Positions 44,161 to 52,146 of a stretch of 64,000 nt of DNA are shown piece after piece (position 1 is the first letter of the stretch; every line of letters begins with the position of its first letter). Made by a program: the position numbers and the translations under genes. This DNA comes from Thermospira aquatica (GTDB lineage Bacteria; Spirochaetota; Brevinematia; Brevinematales; Thermospiraceae), in contig NZ_CP073355.1 in the NCBI RefSeq assembly GCF_023525255.1, positions 868,001 to 932,000 on the forward strand. Reading direction: 5' to 3'. The notes under the pieces were generated by a model that ran no database searches, was not told where the DNA came from, and was given only the letters and a program-made list of their open reading frames with translations.

Positions 44161-44553
44161 TTACGAAGAGATTTCTATAAGGTTTATTTTCTTTGCGACA
44201 TAATCCATCAGATACCCAATAGCTATAAACACAGGCAAAGAAAAAAGAGTCCTCAAAAAAGAAAACTTTATCCCCAGAAAAGCGATTTCAAAAGTAAGCA
44301 TCGGTATCTTGTAAGCACTAAAAGCTCCAAGATAGATAAAGACATTTTTCACCGATGCCCCTTTCTTATACAGCATAACCGCTACAGGAAATGCTCCATA
44401 CAAAGGTCCACGACATTGAACAAATCATCGAACAAATTAACGGATACCCAAAAACATCTTTAGCCCCTTCTTTATTCCTTCCAGCGTCTTTTGACGATGG
44501 AACGCAAAAGACAACAACACACTCGCTGTTGTAAAAATCAGTAATACCTTCAC
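44161..44553 (-). pseudogene. Second-half permease, internally deleted
   Basis: A GTG at 44553 overlaps the previous stop and begins VKVLLIFTTASVLLSFAFHR, then QKTLEGIKKGLKMFLGIR, the usual N-terminus of small permeases paired with YraQ-type permeases. The frame ends at 44437. A second fragment (44403-44161) gives the C-terminal half: MYGAFPVAVMLYKKGASVKN, then VFIYLGAFSAYKIPMLTFEI. The middle helices are missing. So a permease of about 160 residues has been reduced to two pieces by deletion. Confidence 0.75.
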
Positions 44554-45731
44554 ACTATCATCCCAAAAACCCAGCCTACCAGGGTTGACATGATCACCAC
44601 CAGGCTCACATAAGCAAATGTCTTCTTAAACCCAAGCTCACTTCCTATCACAAGCATGGAGGGAAGAGAAAGCGAAGGGCCTGCCAGAAGAAGCGCCAAA
44701 GCCGGACCCTGTCCCATACCTGCACCAAGAAGCCCCTGAAGTATAGGTATTTCTGTCAAGGTAGCAAAGTACATAAAAGCCCCGGAGATAGAAGCAAAAA
44801 AGTTTGCGAGAAGCGAGTTTCCTCCAACAAGGTTAGTTATCCACTGCTGGGGAATAAGCGCCGTCTGCCCCGGTCTTCCCAGGAGTAAGCCTGCTATAAA
44901 CACACCAACAAAAAGAAGCGGCAGAATCTGAAGAGAAAAATCCCTTGTCGCCACAACCCAGTCCATCAATTCTTCCCTGGTAAACCACTTCCACAACATC
45001 CACACAAGAACCAATCCCAATCCTCCGCTTATCCACCATTTTGCCTGAGCAACAGCATCCCAGAGAGGACTTTTTCCTCCCGTGTTTGCCCAGTTGAGAA
45101 ACACAAGAATCCCCACCATAACCGCAAGATAAAGGGCATCCTGCCCAAGGGTACGAGACGCCCCTTGATCTATCCCCTGAAAAAGTCGCTCATCGCCCTT
45201 AGTCTCATCCTCTTTACGAAACAAAAGATGCATCAACAACCCAATAATCACCGCAAAAACCACAGCCCCTACCATCCTTGCCAACCCAAGTTTGAAACCA
45301 AGAACTTTCAGGGAAAGGATGATGGCAATCACATTGATAGCAGGTCCAGAATAAAGAAACGAAATCGCCGGTCCCAACCCAGCCCCTTTCTTGTAGATCC
45401 CTTTAAAAAGAGGAAGAACGGTACAGGAACACACAGCGAGAACTGCGCCAGATATCGACGCCACCGAATAGGCAAGCCATTTGGGCGCCTTTGGTCCCAG
45501 ATAACGGATCACCGCCTGTTGGTTAATAAACACCGTGATCGCTCCTGCAATAAAAAAGGCAGGAATGAGACACAAAAGAACATGCTGTCTCGCATAATCT
45601 GAGAGCATGAGAAAAGCCTCTTGCAAAGCTCCCTGAACCCACTGGCTCTCAAATGGCGTAAAATACAAAACCAAAAAACCCACACTAAACCAGAAAAGCT
45701 GCCTATTCGGTGAATATGCTTTCGATGCCAT
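44550..45731 (-). CDS. YraQ-type permease (DUF318)
   Basis: The 393-residue protein has about ten membrane helices and the duplicated permease motifs of the UPF0718/YraQ family: AVLAVCSCTVLPLFKGIYKK, GPAISFLYSGPAINVIAIIL and, in the second half, ATLTEIPILQGLLGAGMG and ALALLLAGPSLSLPSMLVIG. Relatives (ArsP) export organoarsenicals, and others sit with thioredoxin-like proteins under ArsR control, as here. RBS AGGGAG lies upstream of ATG 45731. Confidence 0.88.
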   Translation of the reverse strand: MASKAYSPNRQLFWFSVGFLVLYFTPFESQWVQGALQEAFLMLSDYARQHVLLCLIPAFFIAGAITVFINQQAVIRYLGPKAPKWLAYSVASISGAVLAVCSCTVLPLFKGIYKKGAGLGPAISFLYSGPAINVIAIILSLKVLGFKLGLARMVGAVVFAVIIGLLMHLLFRKEDETKGDERLFQGIDQGASRTLGQDALYLAVMVGILVFLNWANTGGKSPLWDAVAQAKWWISGGLGLVLVWMLWKWFTREELMDWVVATRDFSLQILPLLFVGVFIAGLLLGRPGQTALIPQQWITNLVGGNSLLANFFASISGAFMYFATLTEIPILQGLLGAGMGQGPALALLLAGPSLSLPSMLVIGSELGFKKTFAYVSLVVIMSTLVGWVFGMIV

Positions 45732-45757
45732 ACGAACTCCCTTTGAAAAAAAAGCTC

Positions 45758-45994
45758 TTAGTATGCCTGAAATATTTCAGCAATCTGCTCAGGTGTCAAT
45801 ACCCGACCAAAGCTTTTGACTTCACCATTAATCACGAGAGCTGGCGTACGCATGACACCATATTCCATGATTTTGTCGATGTCCGTTACCTTTTCGATTT
45901 CTGCCTGTTTCCCTGTTATCTGGAGAGCCTTTCTTGCATTTTCTTCCAGACGGATACAGTTTGGACATCCACTTCCCAGAATAGCAATCTTCAT
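45758..45994 (-). CDS. Small thioredoxin-like (redox-active disulfide) protein
   Basis: The 78-residue thioredoxin fold has the active site GSGCPNC (Cys10, Cys13), ITGKQAEIEKVTDIDKIMEY, and cis-Pro VMRTPALVINGEVKSFGR. It belongs to the MTH895/TM-type thioredoxins often next to YraQ permeases and ArsR regulators. Start ATG 45994 follows GGAGGAAA. Confidence 0.9.
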   Translation of the reverse strand: MKIAILGSGCPNCIRLEENARKALQITGKQAEIEKVTDIDKIMEYGVMRTPALVINGEVKSFGRVLTPEQIAEIFQAY

Positions 45995-46019
45995 ATATTT
46001 TCCTCCTTCTAAGATTTTT

Positions 46020-46376
46020 CTACTCTTCTACCAATTCACATGAGATTTCAGGATTTTTCAACCGAATCTCAAGCCTCTTGCGGAGCCTGTCTCGATCCCT
46101 GAGGGTCTGATCATTCTCTATCGTAGTGATAAGCTCATAGAGCTTTTCATCAGAGGGAGAAACACTCTTCCCAAGACTATAACGAATAAACCTTCCTTCT
46201 TTTTGCTCCATGACAAGACCAATATGACGCAATTCCTTGAGATGACGAGAGATGGCATAAAAAGGCTGTTCAAGAACAGCCACTATATCACACACATACA
46301 GCCAGGGCGTTTGCTGAAGGAGTTTCACAATCCTTAATCTTGTCTCATCACCAAGAACCCGAAACTTCTCAACCAT
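46020..46376 (-). CDS. ArsR-family transcriptional repressor
   Basis: The 118-residue winged helix has FRVLGDETRLRIVKLLQQTP and QPFYAISRHLKELRHIGLVM, as in ArsR/SmtB proteins. Near the recognition region a single Cys (YVCDIVAVLEQ) is visible, against the ELCVCDL-type pair of ArsR. It may therefore sense a thiol-reactive agent or another metal. It is first in the operon with the thioredoxin, permeases, CcdA and TlpA. An inverted repeat lies just upstream. Confidence 0.9.
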   Translation of the reverse strand: MVEKFRVLGDETRLRIVKLLQQTPWLYVCDIVAVLEQPFYAISRHLKELRHIGLVMEQKEGRFIRYSLGKSVSPSDEKLYELITTIENDQTLRDRDRLRKRLEIRLKNPEISCELVEE

Positions 46377-46396
46377 GCTTTATCCCTAAAATTTGC

Positions 46397-46420
46397 ATAT
46401 TTGCACATACATGCAAATAT
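46397..46420. promoter_or_regulatory. ArsR-type operator
   Basis: A perfect 9-bp inverted repeat, ATATTTGCA-N6-TGCAAATAT, lies 20 bases upstream of the ArsR start. An additional ATTTGCAT half overlaps on the left. This is the size and composition of ArsR/SmtB operators (family knowledge). Confidence 0.8.
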
Positions 46421-46698
46421 AGTATAAGCCAAAACAAAAAAACTGTCAAATTTTTTTGGTCGGCATTCTGTCAAGCTTTCTCTATCCACGATTATCGTTC
46501 TGAGACCACAGATTATATTAAGTTAGAGAATTAGCGGTTGCATGAAGTATCAGAGAAAAACTCAATAATTCAAAAAAGTTTTCGAAAGAGCTTCATAAAA
46601 CAAAAGAGAGAAACATCTCTTGTGAAAGAGAGTTTTTCGAAAAATCTTTATAAAAATATCCAAAAATTCGTTTAAAATACTTCTCAGTTTAAAATACT
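46421..46698. other. AT-rich intergenic region
   Basis: No gene seen. It contains two diverged copies of AGTTTTCGAAAGAGCTTCAT (about 46577 and 46631) and a small AAGAGA/TCTCTT hairpin between them. AAAATACTTCTCA at 46674 is repeated at 47972, just past the IS256-like element. Confidence 0.4.
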
Positions 46699-46738
46699 GG
46701 CAGTGTATACTTAATTGTGTCTGGTAGGAAAAAGATAA

Positions 46739-46775
46739 CCTCCTGTGATAATATAAATAAAACTATCACAGGAGG
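46739..46775 (+). promoter_or_regulatory. RBS-masking hairpin of the IS256-like element
   Basis: CCTCCTGTGATA pairs perfectly with TATCACAGGAGG around a 13-base loop. The right arm contains the ribosome-binding site GGAGG 6 bases before the transposase ATG, so the stem hides it. Confidence 0.7.
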
Positions 46776-46781
46776 CCAGAT

Positions 46782-47945
46782 ATGATTGAGACGAAGAATA
46801 TTTTAGAGCTATTCAAACCAATTGTCAAGGAAGTATTAGAGAGTATGTTAAAAGAGGAAAGAGAGATTTACCTGGAAAACAATCCTCCCACAAAAGGCAA
46901 TGGCTTTTACGAAAGGGATTTAAAGACAGCTTTTGGCGAGCTTACAGCCATACGTGTTCCAAGAACAAGGGATAATGGATTTAAAAGTGCCCTTCTTCCC
47001 TATCGCAAACGCATCACAGAAGACTTAGATGCATTAATCAGGGCTATGTTGATATCAGGAATGTCAACAAGGAAGATAGCAGAAGTTTTAAAAGAGCTTT
47101 ATGAAATAAAGATTTCTTATGCTAACATCTCAAGGATAAGCCAGGTAGGCATAGAAGAGATTCAGAAGTGGCGTAGTAGCCCTCTCATGGAAGAATATGC
47201 CGTGGTATTTCTGGATGCTATGGTGTTTCCTATCAAGAGAGATAGGGTAGAAAATGAATCAATATATGTAGCTATAGGCATTACACCTGAGGGAAGACGG
47301 GAGATTTTAGGATACTACCTGCCAGGAGGCATGGAAAGTGCTTATAACTGGCGGGAAATTTTGCTAGATATAAGAGAAAGAGGTGTCAAACAGATTCATT
47401 TTATTGTCTCTGATGGCTTAAGTGGTATGAAAAACGTCATAACAGAGATATATCCCCACGCAAAGTATCAGCCCTGTGTAGTCCATGTCATGAGAAACAT
47501 ACTGGCTAAAGTGAGAGTTCAACACAGAAATATCATTGCCACTGAAATAAAAGAGGTATTTCATGCCAAAGACAAACAGGAGGCAGAACAATTGTTTATG
47601 AAATTTATACAAAAATGGAAAAATATCTATCCCAACTTAATGAATAACCTCTTGACAATAAGAGAGAATATATTCACTTACATGGAATTACCTGAAGGAA
47701 TACGAAGCATGGTGTATACAAACAATGCCCTGGAAAGACTCTTTAAAGAACTTAAAAGGAGATTAAAAACAATGGAAATGTGTCAAAGCGAGGCTTCAGC
47801 TGAGAAATATCTTTACCTGTTATTAAGATACCAAAATGAGAAGTTCTTAAAAAGAAAGTTAAAAAATTGGGAGTATTACTTTCAACTCTATCGTGAGCAA
47901 CACTCATACACCAAAGAAAATATTCACAGCGAGGTTATCCTATGA
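46782..47945 (+). CDS. IS256-family (mutator-type) transposase
   Basis: The 387-residue protein has the family marks: FYERDLKTAFGELTAIRVPR, RAMLISGMSTRKIAEVLKEL, first Asp in AVVFLDAMVFPIKRD, second Asp in HFIVSDGLSGMKN, PCVVHVMRNIL, and Glu in YTNNALERLFKELKRRLKTM. No frameshift or stop, so it is probably active. Confidence 0.95.
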   Translation: MIETKNILELFKPIVKEVLESMLKEEREIYLENNPPTKGNGFYERDLKTAFGELTAIRVPRTRDNGFKSALLPYRKRITEDLDALIRAMLISGMSTRKIAEVLKELYEIKISYANISRISQVGIEEIQKWRSSPLMEEYAVVFLDAMVFPIKRDRVENESIYVAIGITPEGRREILGYYLPGGMESAYNWREILLDIRERGVKQIHFIVSDGLSGMKNVITEIYPHAKYQPCVVHVMRNILAKVRVQHRNIIATEIKEVFHAKDKQEAEQLFMKFIQKWKNIYPNLMNNLLTIRENIFTYMELPEGIRSMVYTNNALERLFKELKRRLKTMEMCQSEASAEKYLYLLLRYQNEKFLKRKLKNWEYYFQLYREQHSYTKENIHSEVIL

Positions 47946-47979
47946 CTAGACACAATTTTCTTGACACAATGAAAATACT

Positions 47980-48165
47980 TCTCATAACTATTCTTGTTAA
48001 AAAAATCTTTTGCAAACTCTCATCACAAACTCTCATGTTTTCCCATCATTTTGTCGTACGTATCGCTTATTTTTCTGTAGTATTCCATGAAATCATTATT
48101 TTTTCCTGGTTTCTTCACAAAAAAACTTTTTCTGTTCTCTTAAAAAAGAAAAAAAAGTTCTTTTT
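47980..48165. other. Short AT-rich gap between two IS elements
   Basis: No gene seen. It is a T-rich tract that ends in TTTTT, the left target duplication of IS copy C. Confidence 0.4.
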
Positions 48166-49559
48166 CCCGTTGCGTCAAATAAAAAAGTACTCGAAATTCG
48201 AATCATTGCCTCATAAAAAAAAGTACTCAAAAATTCCATACAGTTTCCTCCAAATTTTTGTTTTTTACATTCTTTTTCTTTTGAAGGCTGAAAAGTTTTC
48301 TCTGGCAAGCTGTAATTTTTTGTCTTAGGTGAAACAAATCGAGAGCCTTATAAAGCCTTGTTAGGCGTTCCTTTTGTGCCTCACTTACATAAGAGCTTTC
48401 TAAAAGCCGCTGGTAGGGAGTTTTAATATCATCATGCTTCTTTTGCACCTTGCTTCCGATTCTCTTTTTCTCTGTCATTTTCATAACCGGTTGAAAAAAG
48501 TTGGCATAAAGCCTGAGATACGCATAGAGTCGGTTCAAGTAGTAGACTTCTTCCTCGGTATCGTAGCGGAAGTATCCAACATTCTGGCGGACTATGGAAT
48601 AGTTTTCTGCTCAACGTAGCAGTTATCATTGGAACGGGAGCTTCTCCCCTTGTAAATTTTATCTGGTTCTTCTCACAATCGCGTAGAGGATGATTAATAA
48701 ATTCAACCGTATCAGAATCAATTCCCCGTAAATCAAAAGGAAGTCTTCTTTGGACTTTTTCTATGGCTTCTCTTACCCATTTTGAAGCTTTGTTTTTGAT
48801 TGCCACAAGTTCTGTCCAACCGCTCCAAACATCCACCATATTTAATGTTTGAGCAAAATCTCCCCGGCTATTTCCTCCCTCATGGGCAACCAGATCAATC
48901 TCCATAAAACCAGGGCAATTTTCATCCCACTCTGCCCACGTGCGTATAGCTATTTGTTGCTTTAATAGCGTTCCAGGCTTTGTACCTTTTCGTCCTTTTA
49001 TCTCAAGCTTTTTACGCTCTTGTTTCAAAAGTCGGTCAATACTTGAGGCACTTATATGGCGCAAGTTTTCTATAGCCTGTGGAGAACCGTGGAGATGTCC
49101 GTTTGCTAAGAGATTATCTAAAACTTCATTTAAAATTGGCTTTAAACGTTTGCCACATGTAGTTTTCAATTTCCCAGACCTTTTAGAAGTTTTAGTTCCT
49201 CTTCGCCAATTTTTTCTTTCTGCCAGGTCTTTTGCCCTTCTTGGCTATGTCGGCTTTAAGGTAATTTTTCTTGCCTACATAGATGGTTTTTCCGTGCTGC
49301 CTCAAGAGCCTGGCGGCATAGTTTCGGTTTTTTAAACCTGTTATCCTCACAAAGTAATCCAGTATCTCCATTTTTTCCTTTTTGCTGGCTTTTTGATATT
49401 GTTTTGCCGTTTCCCTGTAAATAGGTCTCCTTTCAAACATCGCTAACTCCACCTTTTACCTCCAGTTCTTTGAACTGGATTATTTTACACAAATTTAAAG
49501 TACTTTTTTATTTTGAAGCAACGTTCCCTTTTCGAGTACTTTTATTATGAAGCAATTCG
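48166..49559 (-). mobile_element. DDE insertion sequence, copy C (decayed)
   Basis: Same termini as copies A, B and D (CCCGTTGCG here, CAATTCG at 49559). It is flanked on both sides by TTTTT (48161-48165 and 49560-49564), giving a 5-bp target duplication. It lacks the 23-bp and 24-bp passengers, so it is closest in structure to copy A. The HPr promoter begins 5 bp beyond its end. Confidence 0.88.
48227..49452 (-). pseudogene. DDE transposase, copy C, frameshifted
   Basis: The start region is intact (MELAMFERRPIYRETAKQYQ). The frame is lost near 49192 (KKKLAKRN*) by a small deletion and resumes as RLKPILNEVLDNLLANGHLH. It is lost again after LRDCEKNQIKF, and the last part (LYAYLRLYANFF...LEETVWNF) is in yet another frame. 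At least three indels; non-functional. Confidence 0.87.
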
Positions 49560-49564
49560 TTTTT

Positions 49565-49593
49565 TTGATTTTTTTTCTTTTTCTCAGTATAAT
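49565..49593 (+). promoter_or_regulatory. HPr operon promoter
   Basis: TTGATT-N17-TATAAT. The -35 begins exactly 5 bp after the end of IS copy C. Confidence 0.8.
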
Positions 49594-49636
49594 AAAAACC
49601 TAGAAAAATAAACGAGTGTAGGAGTCGAAAAGATAC

Positions 49637-49906
49637 ATGCAAAGTATTACCGTCGAAGTAAAGAACGAATACGGCATTCACGCACGACCTGCATCGCTTC
49701 TTGTCGAACTTGCCAATAAATTTCAAAGTGATATTACCATAACCATGGGAGATCGAGTGGTAGTTGCTAAAAGCGTGATGAATGTTCTTCTTCTGGCGGC
49801 AGGCAAAGGTTCTAAGCTGGTTATCACTGCTGATGGACCTGATGAGGTCCAGGCTCTCAAAGAACTTCGTGATCTCATCGAGGTAAGAAAATTCGATGAA
49901 GAGTAA
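49637..49906 (+). CDS. Phosphocarrier protein HPr
   Basis: The 89-residue HPr has the phospho-accepting His15 in YGIHARPASLLVEL and the regulatory Ser46 in VAKSVMNVLLLAAG, the site used by HPr kinase in other bacteria. It has no PTS partner in view. It heads a run containing a DUF4390-like gene, an NtrY-like kinase and an NtrC-like regulator, the last 11 bases overlapping the next gene. That arrangement hints at a regulatory (PTS-Ntr-like) role. Confidence 0.94.
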   Translation: MQSITVEVKNEYGIHARPASLLVELANKFQSDITITMGDRVVVAKSVMNVLLLAAGKGSKLVITADGPDEVQALKELRDLIEVRKFDEE

Positions 49907-50468
49907 ATGGTATTTTGTTTTTTTTCTTTTTCCTGCGTGTTTTTTTGCCGAGCTTTCTATCGACAAAATGAGCATACAGGGCAACCAGTTTCTCCTCACG
50001 GTAAGAACGTATCCACCATCAGGTTTTAATCCTTTTTCTTTTCTTCAGGGGGGAAGTACCCTATGGGTGGGATACAACATCCTTGTTTTTAAGAAACAAA
50101 ATTTCCCGGAGCCTGACATATTCCTTACCAACATTTGCGTACGATACGAAGTTAAACGGGACTACCTCAATAATGGGTATGTTGCAAATGTCTGGTATGG
50201 TTGGGATTTCGCATACCGTCGGTGGCTGGATAACGATGAAAAGCTCTTACGTTTTCTCTATCGACTAGAAAACTTTCGCGCCTTTACTTTTTCCAATCCG
50301 GGTGAAAACGATTTTTTCTATCTTGAGGTTTCTCAGTTTTTTGATACGGTTCCCGAAAAGGATGATACTCCCCTGGGTCGTTTCTTCCGTTCCGTTATAG
50401 GCTCCCGATATGAATTTTCTCCAGTCCGTAGCAGGATGTTTAACAAAAATGGCCTTCTTTTCGAATAA
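49896..50468 (+). CDS. Exported DUF4390-like protein
   Basis: The 190-residue protein has a signal peptide (KSKWYFVFFLFPACFFAELS) and a beta-rich body (RYEVKRDYLNNGYVANVWYG, LLRFLYRLENFRAFTFSNPG, then FFRSVIGSRYEFSPVRSRMF). DUF4390 proteins sit directly upstream of NtrY-like kinases in proteobacteria, and this gene has the same neighbour; my assignment rests on that and on general shape. It may be an extracytoplasmic input for the kinase. Confidence 0.6.
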   Translation: MKSKWYFVFFLFPACFFAELSIDKMSIQGNQFLLTVRTYPPSGFNPFSFLQGGSTLWVGYNILVFKKQNFPEPDIFLTNICVRYEVKRDYLNNGYVANVWYGWDFAYRRWLDNDEKLLRFLYRLENFRAFTFSNPGENDFFYLEVSQFFDTVPEKDDTPLGRFFRSVIGSRYEFSPVRSRMFNKNGLLFE

Positions 50469-52146
50469 ACGATGGGTTCTTATTGTTTTCTTTCTTGATG
50501 TAGTGATTTCTCTCGTGGTTGCCTGGCTGGGCTACCGATGGATGCTTGAGTTCCAGGCTAACAATACTTTGAAAACCTTTGTCCCCCTTGTTCTTGGTGT
50601 CTCCTCTTTTTTGGGAATCTGGCTCTTGTACCGAAGTTTTGTTACCTTTCTCTTTCAAAGAAAGGGCATCCGGGGGTATAAACTTCGAGGAAAAATCACT
50701 TTCTTTTTCCTCACCGTAACCTTTGGTTCAATCCTTATTGTTGGTGGGGTGATGTTCTATCTTATTCTTCTTACAGAAATCACCTTCATCGACAGAGAGT
50801 ACACCACAGCAGAAAAAATTCTTGCAGGATATCAAGAGCTGATCGCGTACAATAAAAGTGAGTTTGAACGATGGAATCTCAGTCTTTTGCGCTATCAGGA
50901 AGATGAGTTTCCCGTCGTTTTTGAGTGGCGTGTTTCTAACCTCATGTTCCTCAGAACCGGTGACAAAGAACTCGTGAAGCTCATTATTGACAATGACGCG
51001 AGTCTTTTTGAGCTTTTTTCAGACACCAATAAAAAAAGCCTCTTCCTCGGAGAGGAAAAAGCCGCTTTCATAGCAAGAAAAGGACAGAGATTTTTTGCAA
51101 GCTGGCTCCCGGAACACATTCAGGCCGCTTACAGCACCATCTATTCAAGTCGTGATGAGTATCGCCAGATGCTCTTTTTAAAAAAATACATCCGGGTGAT
51201 TACTTTTCTTGTGATTGTAGTGATTTCTGTGCCGGTTTTTCTTTTAGCTTTTGCGGTCAGTGTGCGTGTAGGCCGAACGCTCACCTCCCATATTGAAACT
51301 CTGGTACGGGGAACAAAAATTCTCGCCCTTGGCAATCTTGACTACCGGGTAAACATAAAATCTGGTGACGAACTCGAGGATCTTGCGGACAACTTTAATA
51401 TGATGGCAGAAAAACTCAGTGTAAGCAACAAACAAATTAAACGCATGGAACGACTTGAAGCCTGGAAAGAAATGGCAAAAAGACTTGCTCATGAAGTGAA
51501 AAATCCCCTCACTCCCATTCGACTCTCAGCAGAGCGTCTGCTCTACGCGTATACGATGAATCCAGACGGATTTGAGGATGTTTTAGAAAAAACCTCGCAA
51601 ATTATCATAAACGAAACAAAACGCCTGGAAAACCTCGTTAATCAATTCTCGCAGTTTGCACGCCTCCCCGATCCTCATATAGCCATTCATAATATCAAGG
51701 CTTCCGCTGAAGAGGTTTTTTTACTCCTAAAGAACGCTCATCCCCATGTAAACATGACCATGAACGTAAAAGAGAGTTCACTCCCGTGGGATATTCCCTA
51801 CGATCAGGACCAGATAAAACAAGTTTTGATCAACCTTATAAAAAATGCGTGTGAAGCAGCTCGAAAAGAAAACCCTGCAGTAACCCTGACCCTTGAACGA
51901 AAAGCAACAAGCGTACTTATCACTATCGCCGACAATGGACCAGGAATTCCTAAAGAAATCCAGGAAAAGATCTTTGAACCATACTTTACTACCAAAAATC
52001 ATGGTACCGGACTTGGTCTTGCTATAGCAGAACGCATTATCTCGGAACACCATGGCTATCTCTGGTTTGAAACCTCAGAGGAAGGGACACATTTCTTTTT
52101 AGAATTGCCTGCGGAAGAGATCCGGGAGGAACTGGATGAAGCGTAG
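50449..52146 (+). CDS. NtrY-like sensor histidine kinase
   Basis: From ATG 50449 the product is 565 residues (an in-frame ATG at 50410 would add 13). Two to three N-terminal helices (RWVLIVFFLDVVISLVVAWL; LTVTFGSILIVGGVMFYLIL) precede an extracytoplasmic loop. Another helix (VITFLVIVVISVPVFLLAFA) and a HAMP domain follow. The phospho-acceptor is EMAKRLAHEVKNPLTPIRLS, typical of NtrY. The ATPase has LINLIKNACEAA, ITIADNGPGIPKEIQEKIFE and GTGLGLAIAERI. Partner: the NtrC-like gene overlapping its end. Confidence 0.92.
   Translation: MAFFSNKRWVLIVFFLDVVISLVVAWLGYRWMLEFQANNTLKTFVPLVLGVSSFLGIWLLYRSFVTFLFQRKGIRGYKLRGKITFFFLTVTFGSILIVGGVMFYLILLTEITFIDREYTTAEKILAGYQELIAYNKSEFERWNLSLLRYQEDEFPVVFEWRVSNLMFLRTGDKELVKLIIDNDASLFELFSDTNKKSLFLGEEKAAFIARKGQRFFASWLPEHIQAAYSTIYSSRDEYRQMLFLKKYIRVITFLVIVVISVPVFLLAFAVSVRVGRTLTSHIETLVRGTKILALGNLDYRVNIKSGDELEDLADNFNMMAEKLSVSNKQIKRMERLEAWKEMAKRLAHEVKNPLTPIRLSAERLLYAYTMNPDGFEDVLEKTSQIIINETKRLENLVNQFSQFARLPDPHIAIHNIKASAEEVFLLLKNAHPHVNMTMNVKESSLPWDIPYDQDQIKQVLINLIKNACEAARKENPAVTLTLERKATSVLITIADNGPGIPKEIQEKIFEPYFTTKNHGTGLGLAIAERIISEHHGYLWFETSEEGTHFFLELPAEEIREELDEA

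Larger units (their letters stand above)
46699..47971 (+). mobile_element. IS256-like insertion sequence, apparently intact
   Basis: The ends are imperfect inverted repeats sharing AATTGTGTCT and GTGT (left GTGTATACTTAATTGTGTCT; right, complement, GTGTCAAGAAAATTGTGTCT). An 8-bp duplication, AAAATACT (46691-46698 and 47972-47979), fits the 8-9 bp expected for IS256. AAAATACTTCTCA at 46674 also matches the right flank for 13 bases, so the left boundary could be slightly different. One intact transposase gene. Confidence 0.8.

Noticed and set aside
46674-46686. 13-bp duplication as the true target site of the IS256-like element
   Set aside because: IS256 elements give 8-9 bp; the AAAATACT copy next to the inverted repeat fits, and the longer match may be coincidental in a region of internal repeats.
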